64,000 nucleotides of DNA from Campylobacter sp. CCS1377. GTDB taxonomy: Bacteria; Campylobacterota; Campylobacteria; Campylobacterales; Campylobacteraceae. Within the stretch, counting starts at the first letter, position 1; each line of letters opens with the position of its first letter. Of this stretch, positions 27,540-35,398 are shown in pieces. A program made the translations under genes and the position numbers. The notes below the pieces were generated by a model. The model was not told where the DNA came from, ran no database searches, and saw only the letters and a program-made list of their open reading frames with translations. Location: the NCBI RefSeq assembly GCF_040008265.1, contig NZ_CP155620.1, positions 1,612,001 through 1,676,000 on the forward strand. The letters run 5' to 3'.

Positions 27540-28323
27540 TATTTCTTTCCTTATAAATAGGAATTCCTCTTTTTGTTTCTAAAATAAATTGACACATTTT
27601 TTTTACATTCTCACTCGAAGTATTTTCTAATAAATTCAAGGCATTATCTTTAATATTTCCTCGTCTAAATAAAAATCTAAAGGCTTTACTTAAAATATCA
27701 ACTTCACTTTTATCAAAACGGCGACGAATTCCTACCAAATTTAAACTCCTAATACTCGCACGATTTCCTTCAGCCAAACAAAAAGGTACTATATCTTGCG
27801 ATAAAGCACTTGCTCCTGCTATCATACAACCTTCACCTACTCTGACAAATTGATGGATAGGAGTAAGTCCACCTACAACAGAATAAGAACCAAGTTCCAC
27901 ATGACCTGCTAAGGTAGCATTGTTTGCCATGATGATATTATCCCCCAAAAGACAATCATGCGCGATATGACAATACGCCATTATAAAGGCATTATCGCCA
28001 ATTCTAGTAAAACCATCACCTTTAGCTGTACCTGAATTTATAGTCACAAATTCTCTAATAGTGGCATTTTTACCTATAACAACCCCACTTTTTTGCTCAT
28101 TTTTATAAGAAATATCTTGAGGAATATCACCTACTATCGCATAGGAAAATATCTTAGAATTATCACCTATGCTAACATTTGGTAATACTCTAGCGCCTTG
28201 CTTAATAATAACTTCATTGCCAATTCTTGCATTCTTGCTTACATAAGCATAAGCTTCGATAACTACATCATCGCCTATTATAGCTCCATCTTCAATCACT
28301 GCGCTTGGATGAATTTGCTTCAT
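27532..28323 (-). CDS. lpxA: UDP-N-acetylglucosamine O-acyltransferase LpxA
   Basis: A 263-aa cytosolic trimeric enzyme that adds the 3-hydroxyacyl chain to UDP-GlcNAc in the first step of lipid A synthesis. The left-handed beta-helix hexapeptide repeats run through the first ~190 residues ('[24 protein letters not shown]'). The catalytic His lies in '[13 protein letters not shown]', and '[13 protein letters not shown]' and '[17 protein letters not shown]' are LpxA-specific. It abuts fabZ by one base. The fabZ-lpxA pairing links fatty acid and lipid A synthesis as in many Gram-negatives. Confidence 0.96.
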   Translation of the reverse strand: MKQIHPSAVIEDGAIIGDDVVIEAYAYVSKNARIGNEVIIKQGARVLPNVSIGDNSKIFSYAIVGDIPQDISYKNEQKSGVVIGKNATIREFVTINSGTAKGDGFTRIGDNAFIMAYCHIAHDCLLGDNIIMANNATLAGHVELGSYSVVGGLTPIHQFVRVGEGCMIAGASALSQDIVPFCLAEGNRASIRSLNLVGIRRRFDKSEVDILSKAFRFLFRRGNIKDNALNLLENTSSENVKKMCQFILETKRGIPIYKERNNG

Positions 28324-28763
28324 TATTTATCCACTATCATTGCTTTAAGCTCTGCTTCTGCAACTAAATTCCCATCCACAAAAGCTTGACCTTTAAAAAT
28401 CCATAAATTTCCACGATTTTTAACTACACACATTTCATAATCAAGTCTATCGCCAACTCTTACAGGGCTTCTAAATTTAGCTCCATCTATACCTGTAAAA
28501 TATACCACCTTACTTTTTGGATCGACTTTATCATCCATACTTTCAAAGGCCAAAACTCCACCCGTTTGCGCCATACCTTCCAAGATAAGCACTCCTGGAT
28601 AAATTGGATGATCTGGGAAGTGTCCCATAAAAACTTGATCGCTTATGCTAATATTTTTATATCCTCTAACTACTTCTCCAACTTTTAAATCTGTGATTTT
28701 ATCGACAAGTAGAAAAGGGTAGCGATGAGGTAGAATTTTTTGAATTTGCATTACATCTATCAT
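28323..28763 (-). CDS. fabZ: (3R)-hydroxyacyl-ACP dehydratase FabZ
   Basis: A 146-aa hot-dog-fold enzyme that dehydrates 3-hydroxyacyl-ACP in fatty acid elongation. The catalytic His and Glu are in '[24 protein letters not shown]', and '[13 protein letters not shown]' is the N-terminal signature. It is the first gene of the fabZ-lpxA-clpX-mreB-mreC run, with TATAAT about 32 bases upstream. Confidence 0.96.
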   Translation of the reverse strand: MIDVMQIQKILPHRYPFLLVDKITDLKVGEVVRGYKNISISDQVFMGHFPDHPIYPGVLILEGMAQTGGVLAFESMDDKVDPKSKVVYFTGIDGAKFRSPVRVGDRLDYEMCVVKNRGNLWIFKGQAFVDGNLVAEAELKAMIVDK

Positions 28764-28794
28764 TAATTAGCCTTAAAAACAATTAAAAAATTTA

Positions 28795-28800
28795 ATTATA
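28795..28800 (-). promoter_or_regulatory. -10 box of the fabZ operon
   Basis: TATAAT on the minus strand, about 32 bases before the fabZ ATG, in A/T-rich DNA between fabZ and queH. It is the only clear -10 before the five-gene run. Confidence 0.55.
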
Positions 28801-28850
28801 TAAAAAAATCATTAAAAATTATATTAACAAAATCAATTTTATTTAAAAAT

Positions 28851-29945
28851 TTAAGACAATTTTTCAATGATTTCTTTTGTATCGTAATAAATTTCACTTT
28901 TTGCTATAATTTCATATCTTACGGGTAGAATTTTCTCAAGCACAATAATGGGCGAAAGATCATAAGCTCCGCAAAATTTCGTGCGAAATTTAATCTCTGC
29001 TTCTACGCTTAAAGGGTGTTTTAAAAAGTCTTCAAAGCTTTGCCATTTGCTTTTAAAATAAGCATTAAAACGACTAAATTCTATAAAAATCATCTCATCT
29101 TTTGTGCTTTTATAAATTCCATTTTTTAAATTTTGGCTTAGATTGTTTTCATCTAAAGAAAATCTTGTGTAATGATTTTTAAAATGAGAATAAAACAAAA
29201 TATGGCTTTTTGTAGCCTTTTTATCAAGCTTTATTAAAGCACTTAAAAGTCGGTAATTTAAAAATTTTTGCCTTATAATTTCAAATTTAACACCCTTTTT
29301 TTCAAGCAAATTCACTTTTTTATAAAGCTTAATCCTTGCTTCTATGCTTGCGGGCATTATTTGCCCATTCATAGGTGACATTAATTCATCAATAAAGCTT
29401 TTATCTTGCTTTTGCTTCTTAAGCCCATAAATGCAACCGCAATAATTTTGATGATAAAGCATTTCTTTTTTTGCCAAAGCAAATTGCCTTTGCGTGCCAC
29501 CATTTTTGCGAAAATCAGGAGCTAAAAATTCCACTCCATAAGGTTCGCATTCTTTTTGTAAAGCATTTTTTAACTGCTCTAAATCTTTTTTAGGACTTGT
29601 TAAAAGCGTGGTTGTAAGCTTTTTTTCTCCAAGTTTTGCTGCGAATTCCACACTAGAGCCCATTCTTAAATCAAAGCAAATTTCACATCTTGCACCTTTT
29701 TCAGGCTCATCTTCATAGCCCTTTACGGCTTTTAGCCATTTTTCATACTCGTATTTGCCCTTATAAAGTTTAATTCCAAGCTTATCACACGACCTTTTCA
29801 CATCTAAAAATCTAAGCTCATATTCGCTTAAAGGGTGGATATTTGGATCGTAAAAATACCCTACAATTTTTTCTTTAGGGTATTCTTTTCTTAACTCTTC
29901 TATGAAATAATGACTATCCACACTGCAACAAATATGCACTAGCAT
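28851..29945 (-). CDS. queH: Epoxyqueuosine reductase QueH
   Basis: A 364-aa DUF208 protein. QueH reduces epoxyqueuosine to queuosine, the modified base at the wobble position of four tRNAs, replacing QueG. The N-terminal 'LVHICCSVDSHYFIEEL' has the paired cysteines, 'GYFYDPNIHPLSEYELR' follows, and 'GARCEICFDLRM' and 'QNYCGCIYGL' hold the remaining cluster cysteines. The C-terminal ~150 residues extend beyond the minimal domain, as in other epsilonproteobacteria. It abuts bcp by one base. Confidence 0.88.
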   Translation of the reverse strand: MLVHICCSVDSHYFIEELRKEYPKEKIVGYFYDPNIHPLSEYELRFLDVKRSCDKLGIKLYKGKYEYEKWLKAVKGYEDEPEKGARCEICFDLRMGSSVEFAAKLGEKKLTTTLLTSPKKDLEQLKNALQKECEPYGVEFLAPDFRKNGGTQRQFALAKKEMLYHQNYCGCIYGLKKQKQDKSFIDELMSPMNGQIMPASIEARIKLYKKVNLLEKKGVKFEIIRQKFLNYRLLSALIKLDKKATKSHILFYSHFKNHYTRFSLDENNLSQNLKNGIYKSTKDEMIFIEFSRFNAYFKSKWQSFEDFLKHPLSVEAEIKFRTKFCGAYDLSPIIVLEKILPVRYEIIAKSEIYYDTKEIIEKLS

Positions 29946-30403
29946 TAAAGACTTTCAAGCACTTTTAAAGCATGATCTTTTACGCGAACATTGCTATAAA
30001 TTTCGCTGATTTTTCCAGCTTCATCGATGATAAAAGTAGAGCGGATAATGCCTTCATATTCTTTGCCATAATTTTTCTTAAGTCCCCAAACTCCATACAT
30101 TTTAGCAACTTCCTTTTCGCTATCACTTAGCAAAATATGCTTCAAATCAAATTTAGTAATGAATTTTTCATGTGAATTTACACTATCGGGACTTATACCG
30201 ATAATCACAGCATTTTTATCACCGAATTTATCATAATTTGCACTAAAATCACACGCTTCTTGTGTGCAACCTAGGGTATTGTCCTTTGGATAAAAATACA
30301 AAATCACCTTTTTGCCTAAAAAGTCTTTCAAGGCTATCTTTACACCATCTTGGTTTAAAAGCTCAAAATTTGGTGCTTTTTCGCCTATTTTCAAACTATT
30401 CAT
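29945..30403 (-). CDS. bcp: Thioredoxin-dependent thiol peroxidase (Bcp/PrxQ)
   Basis: A 152-aa atypical two-cysteine peroxiredoxin that removes hydroperoxides. The peroxidatic cysteine is C46 in 'NTLGCTQEACDF' and the resolving cysteine is C51, the spacing typical of PrxQ. 'YFYPKDNTLGCT' is the family motif. It lies between the tautomerase (4-base overlap) and queH (1-base overlap). Oxidant defence matters for a microaerophile. Confidence 0.94.
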   Translation of the reverse strand: MNSLKIGEKAPNFELLNQDGVKIALKDFLGKKVILYFYPKDNTLGCTQEACDFSANYDKFGDKNAVIIGISPDSVNSHEKFITKFDLKHILLSDSEKEVAKMYGVWGLKKNYGKEYEGIIRSTFIIDEAGKISEIYSNVRVKDHALKVLESL

Positions 30404-30606
30404 TTGCTTGCCTTTGCTTTTATTGCTTCCACACTTTCCCCACCAAAGCCTATATCATAGCCTTCAATATCTTCTAACATTACGACAACTCTTTCTTTTG
30501 CTTTGCCGTATTTTGTGCTTAAAAGCTCGGTTATATCACTTATTAACTCGGCTTTTTGCTCCTTACTTAAAGCCGGTTTCGCTAATTTTATGTTTACTAT
30601 TGGCAT
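30400..30606 (-). CDS. 4-oxalocrotonate tautomerase family protein
   Basis: A 68-aa protein with the catalytic Pro directly after the initiator Met (MPIVNIKLAKPALS), the defining feature of 4-oxalocrotonate tautomerases. 'RVVVMLEDIEGYDIGFGGESV' matches the DmpI-like C-terminal half. The physiological substrate in Campylobacter is unknown because no aromatic degradation pathway is apparent here. The start has a GGAG ribosome site, and it overlaps bcp by 4 bases. Confidence 0.88.
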   Translation of the reverse strand: MPIVNIKLAKPALSKEQKAELISDITELLSTKYGKAKERVVVMLEDIEGYDIGFGGESVEAIKAKASK

Positions 30607-30739
30607 TTTTTCTCCTTTTTAATTTTTATAATTATTTCAAATGAAATTTAATAAAAACAATTATTTTTATTTTTGCAAAAATTAATTCTTTTGAATTTTT
30701 AAATTTAAAAACATAAAAAGCCTATCATTAATTTACTTT

Positions 30740-30748
30740 TGATAAAAT
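30740..30748 (+). promoter_or_regulatory. Probable extended -10 for ilvE
   Basis: TTGATAAAAT holds an extended -10 pattern (TGnTAAAAT) about 40 bases before the ilvE ATG. A short inverted repeat, ATGCTTTTTAAGCAT, follows in the leader. Confidence 0.45.
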
Positions 30749-30788
30749 TAATGCTTTTTAAGCATATATAAACTACAAGGTTAAAAAA

Positions 30789-31703
30789 ATGATCTCAGCA
30801 GATAAAATTTGGATGGATGGTAAATTAGTTGATTTTAAAGATGCAAATTTGCACTTTTTAACCCATTCTTTGCATTATGGCAATGCTGTTTTTGAAGGAA
30901 CTAGGGCTTATAAAACAGATAAAGGTTTAGCGATTTTTAGACTCGAAGATCACACTAAAAGACTTTTAGAGTCTGCAAAAATCACTCTTTTAAACTGTCC
31001 TTTTTCTCAAAAAGAACTTGAAAATGCACAAATTGAACTCCTAAAAGCAAATAATTTTAAAGGCAATGTTTATATTCGTCCTTTGATTTTTTTAGGTGAT
31101 GGTATTATGGGACTTTATCATATAAAAGCTCCAGTAAGAGTAGGAATTGCTGCTTGGGAATGGGGTGCTTATCTTGGTGAAGAAGGTTTAGAAAAAGGCA
31201 TTAAGGTAAAAATTTCCTCTTTTGCAAGAAATAGCGTAAAATCTTGCATGGGAAAAGCCAAAGCAAGCGCAAACTATCTAAATTCTCAAATCGCTAAATT
31301 TGAAGCAATTGAGGCAGGATATGAAGAAGCTTTAATGCTTGATGAAGAAGGTTTCATTGCGGAAGGAACAGGAGAGTGTTTCTTTATAATAAAAAATGGA
31401 GTTTTAATCACTCCGCCAAACGATTTTTCCCTAAAAAGCATCACTCAAGATACTGTACTTAAAATCGCTCACGATCTTGGTCTTGCTGTGCTTCGCCAAA
31501 GAATTTCAAGAGATGAAGCTTACACAGCAGATGAGGCATTTTTTACTGGGACTGCTGCTGAAATAACGCCTATTAACAACATTGATACAAGAATTATAGG
31601 CAATGGTGCAAGGGGAGAAATTACAAAAAAACTCCAAGATGCATTCTTTGATGTAGTTTATGGACGCAATGCAAAATACGCATCAATGTTAACTTATATC
31701 TAA
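30789..31703 (+). CDS. ilvE: Branched-chain amino acid aminotransferase
   Basis: A 304-aa class IV PLP-dependent transaminase that makes and breaks down leucine, isoleucine and valine. 'THSLHYGNAVFEGTRAY' contains the entry motif. The PLP lysine is in the 'KASANYLNSQIAKFEA' region, and 'GTGECFFIIKNGVLITPP' and 'DEAFFTGTAAEITPI' are the phosphate- and substrate-binding blocks. It is divergent from the tautomerase-bcp-queH genes and starts a plus-strand run with the SPFH and DUF2393 genes. Confidence 0.95.
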   Translation: MISADKIWMDGKLVDFKDANLHFLTHSLHYGNAVFEGTRAYKTDKGLAIFRLEDHTKRLLESAKITLLNCPFSQKELENAQIELLKANNFKGNVYIRPLIFLGDGIMGLYHIKAPVRVGIAAWEWGAYLGEEGLEKGIKVKISSFARNSVKSCMGKAKASANYLNSQIAKFEAIEAGYEEALMLDEEGFIAEGTGECFFIIKNGVLITPPNDFSLKSITQDTVLKIAHDLGLAVLRQRISRDEAYTADEAFFTGTAAEITPINNIDTRIIGNGARGEITKKLQDAFFDVVYGRNAKYASMLTYI

Positions 31704-31715
31704 AAAAGGAAATAA

Positions 31716-32768
31716 ATGCCAGCTGATTTAAATGATTATTTTAATAAAAAAAATGGAAATTCAAACAACCAAAACAATCGTCAAAATTTCAATTTTAAAG
31801 TGCCTGAATTTAATTTCAAAGGTTTTGGGAAATTTTCGCCTTTGATTTATGGAATAATTATCATTGTTTTATTTTTAGTTCTTGCAAAACCTTTTGCTAT
31901 TATCAATGAAGGGGAAATGGGAATCAAGGTAACCACAGGTAGTTATGATCCAAAACCTTTAAAATCTGGTCTTCACTTTTTTGTCCCAATCATTCAAAAA
32001 ATCATCATTGTAGATACCAGACAAAGGCAAATGACTTACACTTCTCAAGATAGCACAAGTAGCATACAAACTGGGGCGGGTATTATCAACAAAAGTTCCA
32101 TTTCTGTGCTTGATAAAAAAGGTTTAACTGTTCTTGTTAATATTACCATTAAATATAATCTTAATCCAGAACAAGTTTCAAACACTATAGCGAATTGGAA
32201 TTTAAACTGGGAAGATAAAATTATCGATCCAACAGTGCGTAATGTCGTTCAAAGTGTTATAGGTCAATATACAGCAGAAACTTTGCCAGCAAATCGTAAT
32301 GCCATAGCAGATTTAATCCGTGAAGAAGTTACAAAAAATGTTTCATCTCTTGTCAATAAACCTGTATTTTTACAGTCTGTAGAATTAAGAGAAATCATCT
32401 TACCGGCTAGAGTAAAAGAGCAAATTGAACTCGTACAAATTGCCCAACAAGAAGCAGTTCGTGCCCAACAAGAAGCTTTAAGAAAAGCAATCTTAGCAGA
32501 GGGTGAAGCTAATGCTACTATTATTAACTCAAAAGCTAAAGCAGATGCTACTAAAATAGAAGCTCAAGCGCAATCTTATGCAAATAAAGAAATAGCAAAC
32601 AGCCTAAACATTCCTTTACTGAATTTAAAACAAATTGAAGTCCAAGGTAAATTTAATGAGGCTTTAAAAGTAAATCAAGATGCTAAAATTTTCTTAACTC
32701 CAGGCGGAGCAGTGCCAAACATTTGGGTGGATACCAAAGACATCAAAAAACAAGGCTCTATACAATAA
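31716..32768 (+). CDS. SPFH/prohibitin-like membrane protein
   Basis: A 350-aa protein with a polar Asn-rich N-terminus, one membrane span at about residues 43-63 ('LIYGIIIIVLFLVLAKPFAI'), an SPFH domain (about 65-230), then an Ala/Glu/Gln-rich coiled coil with 'VRAQQEALRKAILAEGEANA'. Such proteins form large rings in the membrane, and in bacteria often associate with proteases or lipid microdomains. Which partner it has here is not shown. It starts 12 bp after ilvE and is followed by two DUF2393 genes. Confidence 0.87.
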   Translation: MPADLNDYFNKKNGNSNNQNNRQNFNFKVPEFNFKGFGKFSPLIYGIIIIVLFLVLAKPFAIINEGEMGIKVTTGSYDPKPLKSGLHFFVPIIQKIIIVDTRQRQMTYTSQDSTSSIQTGAGIINKSSISVLDKKGLTVLVNITIKYNLNPEQVSNTIANWNLNWEDKIIDPTVRNVVQSVIGQYTAETLPANRNAIADLIREEVTKNVSSLVNKPVFLQSVELREIILPARVKEQIELVQIAQQEAVRAQQEALRKAILAEGEANATIINSKAKADATKIEAQAQSYANKEIANSLNIPLLNLKQIEVQGKFNEALKVNQDAKIFLTPGGAVPNIWVDTKDIKKQGSIQ

Positions 32769-32784
32769 TTTCTAAAGGGTAAAA

Positions 32785-33315
32785 ATGACAAATATCAGAG
32801 AAATTTTGATGTTTTATATCAATCATTTATATACAATTGATTATCTCTTTTTTACCCTTGTACTTATATTCTTTTTACTTATATTAATTCTTAGCTTGTT
32901 TGCAAGACACAAACCATTCTTGGCCTTTTTTATATTTTTTTTAGCCTTTATTTTATCAGGAGCTTTAGGATATTTTGGCTACAATTTTTTAGATAAAAAA
33001 ATTCGCGATAGAAGCACTCAAATTTTATCTATTAAAAATTTGCAAAGCTCAGCTATGCTTGCAATCGATTTTGACATTAGCAATCACTCAAAATATAATT
33101 TCAAATTTTGTAAAATTACGGCAAAAATTTATCAAAAAAGTAATCCTAATGATAATATTTTAACGCGTTATAAACTTCAATTTATTCCTATTAAAATAAA
33201 AAGTTTAATTTTAAATGATTTAGAAAAAGGAAAAACACAAATTCAAAGAATCAGTTTTGAAAATTTTCAAAATAATGATAATATAGACATCAAATTAGTT
33301 TCAAAGTGTTTTTAA
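32785..33315 (+). CDS. DUF2393 family membrane protein (first copy)
   Basis: A 176-aa protein with two N-terminal membrane spans (about residues 19-40 and 46-66), then a soluble domain with 'SAMLAIDFDISNHSKYNFKFCKITAKI'. This fits the DUF2393 family of epsilonproteobacteria. No function is known. The next gene begins directly after its stop and is a paralogue, so the two may work as a pair, possibly with the SPFH protein upstream. Confidence 0.75.
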   Translation: MTNIREILMFYINHLYTIDYLFFTLVLIFFLLILILSLFARHKPFLAFFIFFLAFILSGALGYFGYNFLDKKIRDRSTQILSIKNLQSSAMLAIDFDISNHSKYNFKFCKITAKIYQKSNPNDNILTRYKLQFIPIKIKSLILNDLEKGKTQIQRISFENFQNNDNIDIKLVSKCF

Positions 33316-33828
33316 ATGTATTTTACAGGTTTTCATTTCATCATCTCAATTATTTTATTGCTTTGTTTTATACTCATTTGTATATTGATTTTTCTCAAAA
33401 TTAAAAACAAACAAATAGCAGCCATCTTTTATGGTATTAATGTGATTTTTATAGGAATTTTAAGCTATTCGCTTTTTTTAACCATCAATCAATACACCAA
33501 AAAAACAAGTATTACAAATATAAATTACAAAAGAAATTTAAGAAGCGAAAGTATAATTATCAGCGGAAGACTCAATAATTTTTCCAAATATCCCGTTAAA
33601 AATTGTGTTTTAAAATTTACCATAGTGGACAAAAGAGGTGATGCAAGCGGAGAAATGTTTAACACTCAAAATTTTAAAAATACAAAAGGTGAAAATCGCA
33701 GTGTAAGTTATGATATTGAGCTAACTTCTTTCTTGGCAGGAAATACCTACCAAGATTTTGTAAAATCAGTGCCTATGCCACCTGAATTTATTAATTTTGA
33801 ATTTTATCACACCCTATCGTGTCGTTAA
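33316..33828 (+). CDS. DUF2393 family membrane protein (second copy)
   Basis: A 170-aa paralogue of the preceding protein, with two membrane spans near the N-terminus and 'SESIIISGRLNNFSKYPVKNCVLKFTIVD' as the conserved soluble core. It starts on the base after the stop of the first copy. Its 3' end overlaps the convergent fdhC gene by 4 bp, and this appears to be a junction between blocks that are apart in C. jejuni. Confidence 0.75.
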   Translation: MYFTGFHFIISIILLLCFILICILIFLKIKNKQIAAIFYGINVIFIGILSYSLFLTINQYTKKTSITNINYKRNLRSESIIISGRLNNFSKYPVKNCVLKFTIVDKRGDASGEMFNTQNFKNTKGENRSVSYDIELTSFLAGNTYQDFVKSVPMPPEFINFEFYHTLSCR

Positions 33829-34757
33829 TTTTTAGAATTTTCATCATAACTAAAGCTTGGATTGATTTGTTTATTTTTACTTAATTCTTCATACCATTTG
33901 CTATGCAAGATATAAACTTCTTCTTCTTCCTTATAGCCACTAACCATAGAATGGATACTTCCTTTAATGGCAAAAACAGCCATATAAATATGAACGCAAA
34001 AAAACACCACACAAAGTATTCCTAAGAAATTGTGAATAATAGCACTAAGTCTTAAAAGATCAATTTGACTCAATCCAAAAACGCTTTGAACCACAGTGGA
34101 ATCAAAATCAACAAAATACATAAATCCACCCGTAATTATCATCAAAAAGCCACCAAATACAGCGATATAATACCAAGATTTTTGACCAAAATTAAATTTA
34201 CCCGCAGGCACTGGGCGTTTTACTTTGCTTAAATAGCCCCCAACTATCATAAGCCATTTGATATCATATTTAGCCGGCAACATTCTTTTTATCCAACACA
34301 AAAACATAGGGATAATAGAAATGATAAATAAAATCGTCGCAAAAGCATGTAAATTTTTACAAACCCTTACAAAAACACCTCCACCAAAATACGAACCAAA
34401 AATCATAATCAAACCCGTTGGCACCAAGATGATCCAAGAAAGTGCTGCGATAAAATGAAAAATTCTTTCAAATAAATTAAAAGCATAAATTTTATTTCCA
34501 TCGTGAGAAAATTTCTTAGGACCTATAACCATAAAATGTAGAGCAAAAGCCGATAAAACCACTATGATAGAGATCAAAGCAACGCTTGCGATATATTCTC
34601 CTTGCAAACTTGTCCAAAGCTTACCAAAGGTATCATAGGTTGCTATATTTTCTATGCGTTGCTGAGCCCAAATTTGCGTATCTTGCCCCATTCTTTCATC
34701 GCCATAGGCAAACAAACTCGCAAAACTTGCTAAAAGTACTAAAAATATTTTTTTCAT
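33825..34757 (-). CDS. fdhC: Formate dehydrogenase cytochrome b subunit
   Basis: A 310-aa cytochrome b-556 subunit that anchors formate dehydrogenase to the inner membrane and passes electrons to quinone. It has an N-terminal signal (MKKIFLVLLASFASLFAYG), then four core membrane spans with haem-ligating histidines ('ERIFHFIAALSWIILVPTG', 'KNLHAFATILFIISIIPMFLCW', 'IIHNFLGILCVVFFCVHIYMAVF'). I chose the ATG at 34757, which overlaps the fdhB stop (ATGA), over an upstream in-frame start inside fdhB. No fdhD follows. Confidence 0.92.
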   Translation of the reverse strand: MKKIFLVLLASFASLFAYGDERMGQDTQIWAQQRIENIATYDTFGKLWTSLQGEYIASVALISIIVVLSAFALHFMVIGPKKFSHDGNKIYAFNLFERIFHFIAALSWIILVPTGLIMIFGSYFGGGVFVRVCKNLHAFATILFIISIIPMFLCWIKRMLPAKYDIKWLMIVGGYLSKVKRPVPAGKFNFGQKSWYYIAVFGGFLMIITGGFMYFVDFDSTVVQSVFGLSQIDLLRLSAIIHNFLGILCVVFFCVHIYMAVFAIKGSIHSMVSGYKEEEEVYILHSKWYEELSKNKQINPSFSYDENSKN

Positions 34758-35395
34758 AAGCGTTCCTTTCCTATATAAGCGATTTTCCACTCTATACTTT
34801 GCGAAGGATTGGCTATGCCATAACCCCTACTTTGTAGTCTATTATGATAAATCTCTTCAATTTTAGAACTTTCTCCTACCAAAAGTGCTTTAGTTGAACA
34901 CATTGCCGCGCACACAGGTACTTTTCCTTCAGCAATACGATTTTGCCCATAAAGCTCTCTTTCTTTTTCAGAATTTGTACTTTCAGGCCCACCTGCACAC
35001 ATGGTGCATTTATCCATAATGCCTTTGTTGCCAAATACACTGTCTTTTGGAAATTGCGGTGCGCCAAAAGGGCAAGCATAAAGACAGTATCCGCAACCTA
35101 TGCAAATTTCTTTATCATGCAAAACAATACCATCTGCACGGATATAAAAACAATCCACAGGACACACGATAGCACAAGGCGCATCATCACAGTGCATACA
35201 AGAAATTGAAGTTGAAACTTCTTTGCCTTGCACACCTTCATTTAAAGTAATAACACGGCGCCTGCGGATATTAATAGGAAGCTCATGTGCTTCATCACAA
35301 GCCACCGCACAACCATTACAATCAATACAACGCTCATTATCGCAAAAGAATTTCAAGCGTTCTTTTTCCAAATTTGCAAAATTGACTTTACTCAT
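34754..35395 (-). CDS. fdhB: Formate dehydrogenase iron-sulfur subunit
   Basis: A 213-aa electron-transfer subunit carrying four [4Fe-4S] clusters between FdhA and FdhC. Cysteine motifs are visible in order: 'CIDCNGCAVACDEAHE', 'SCMHCDDAPCAIVCPVDC', 'CIGCGYCLYACPFGAPQF' and 'CTMCAGG' with a further 'CAAMCST'. No signal peptide is present, as it is expected to be exported with FdhA through the Tat pathway. It follows fdhA by 3 bp and overlaps fdhC by 4. Confidence 0.95.
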   Translation of the reverse strand: MSKVNFANLEKERLKFFCDNERCIDCNGCAVACDEAHELPINIRRRRVITLNEGVQGKEVSTSISCMHCDDAPCAIVCPVDCFYIRADGIVLHDKEICIGCGYCLYACPFGAPQFPKDSVFGNKGIMDKCTMCAGGPESTNSEKERELYGQNRIAEGKVPVCAAMCSTKALLVGESSKIEEIYHNRLQSRGYGIANPSQSIEWKIAYIGKERL

Positions 35396-35398
35396 CTT

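Noticed and set aside
30262-30644. Plus-strand frames over bcp and the tautomerase
   Set aside because: They are shadows of well-supported minus-strand genes, with low-complexity Leu/Phe-rich products.
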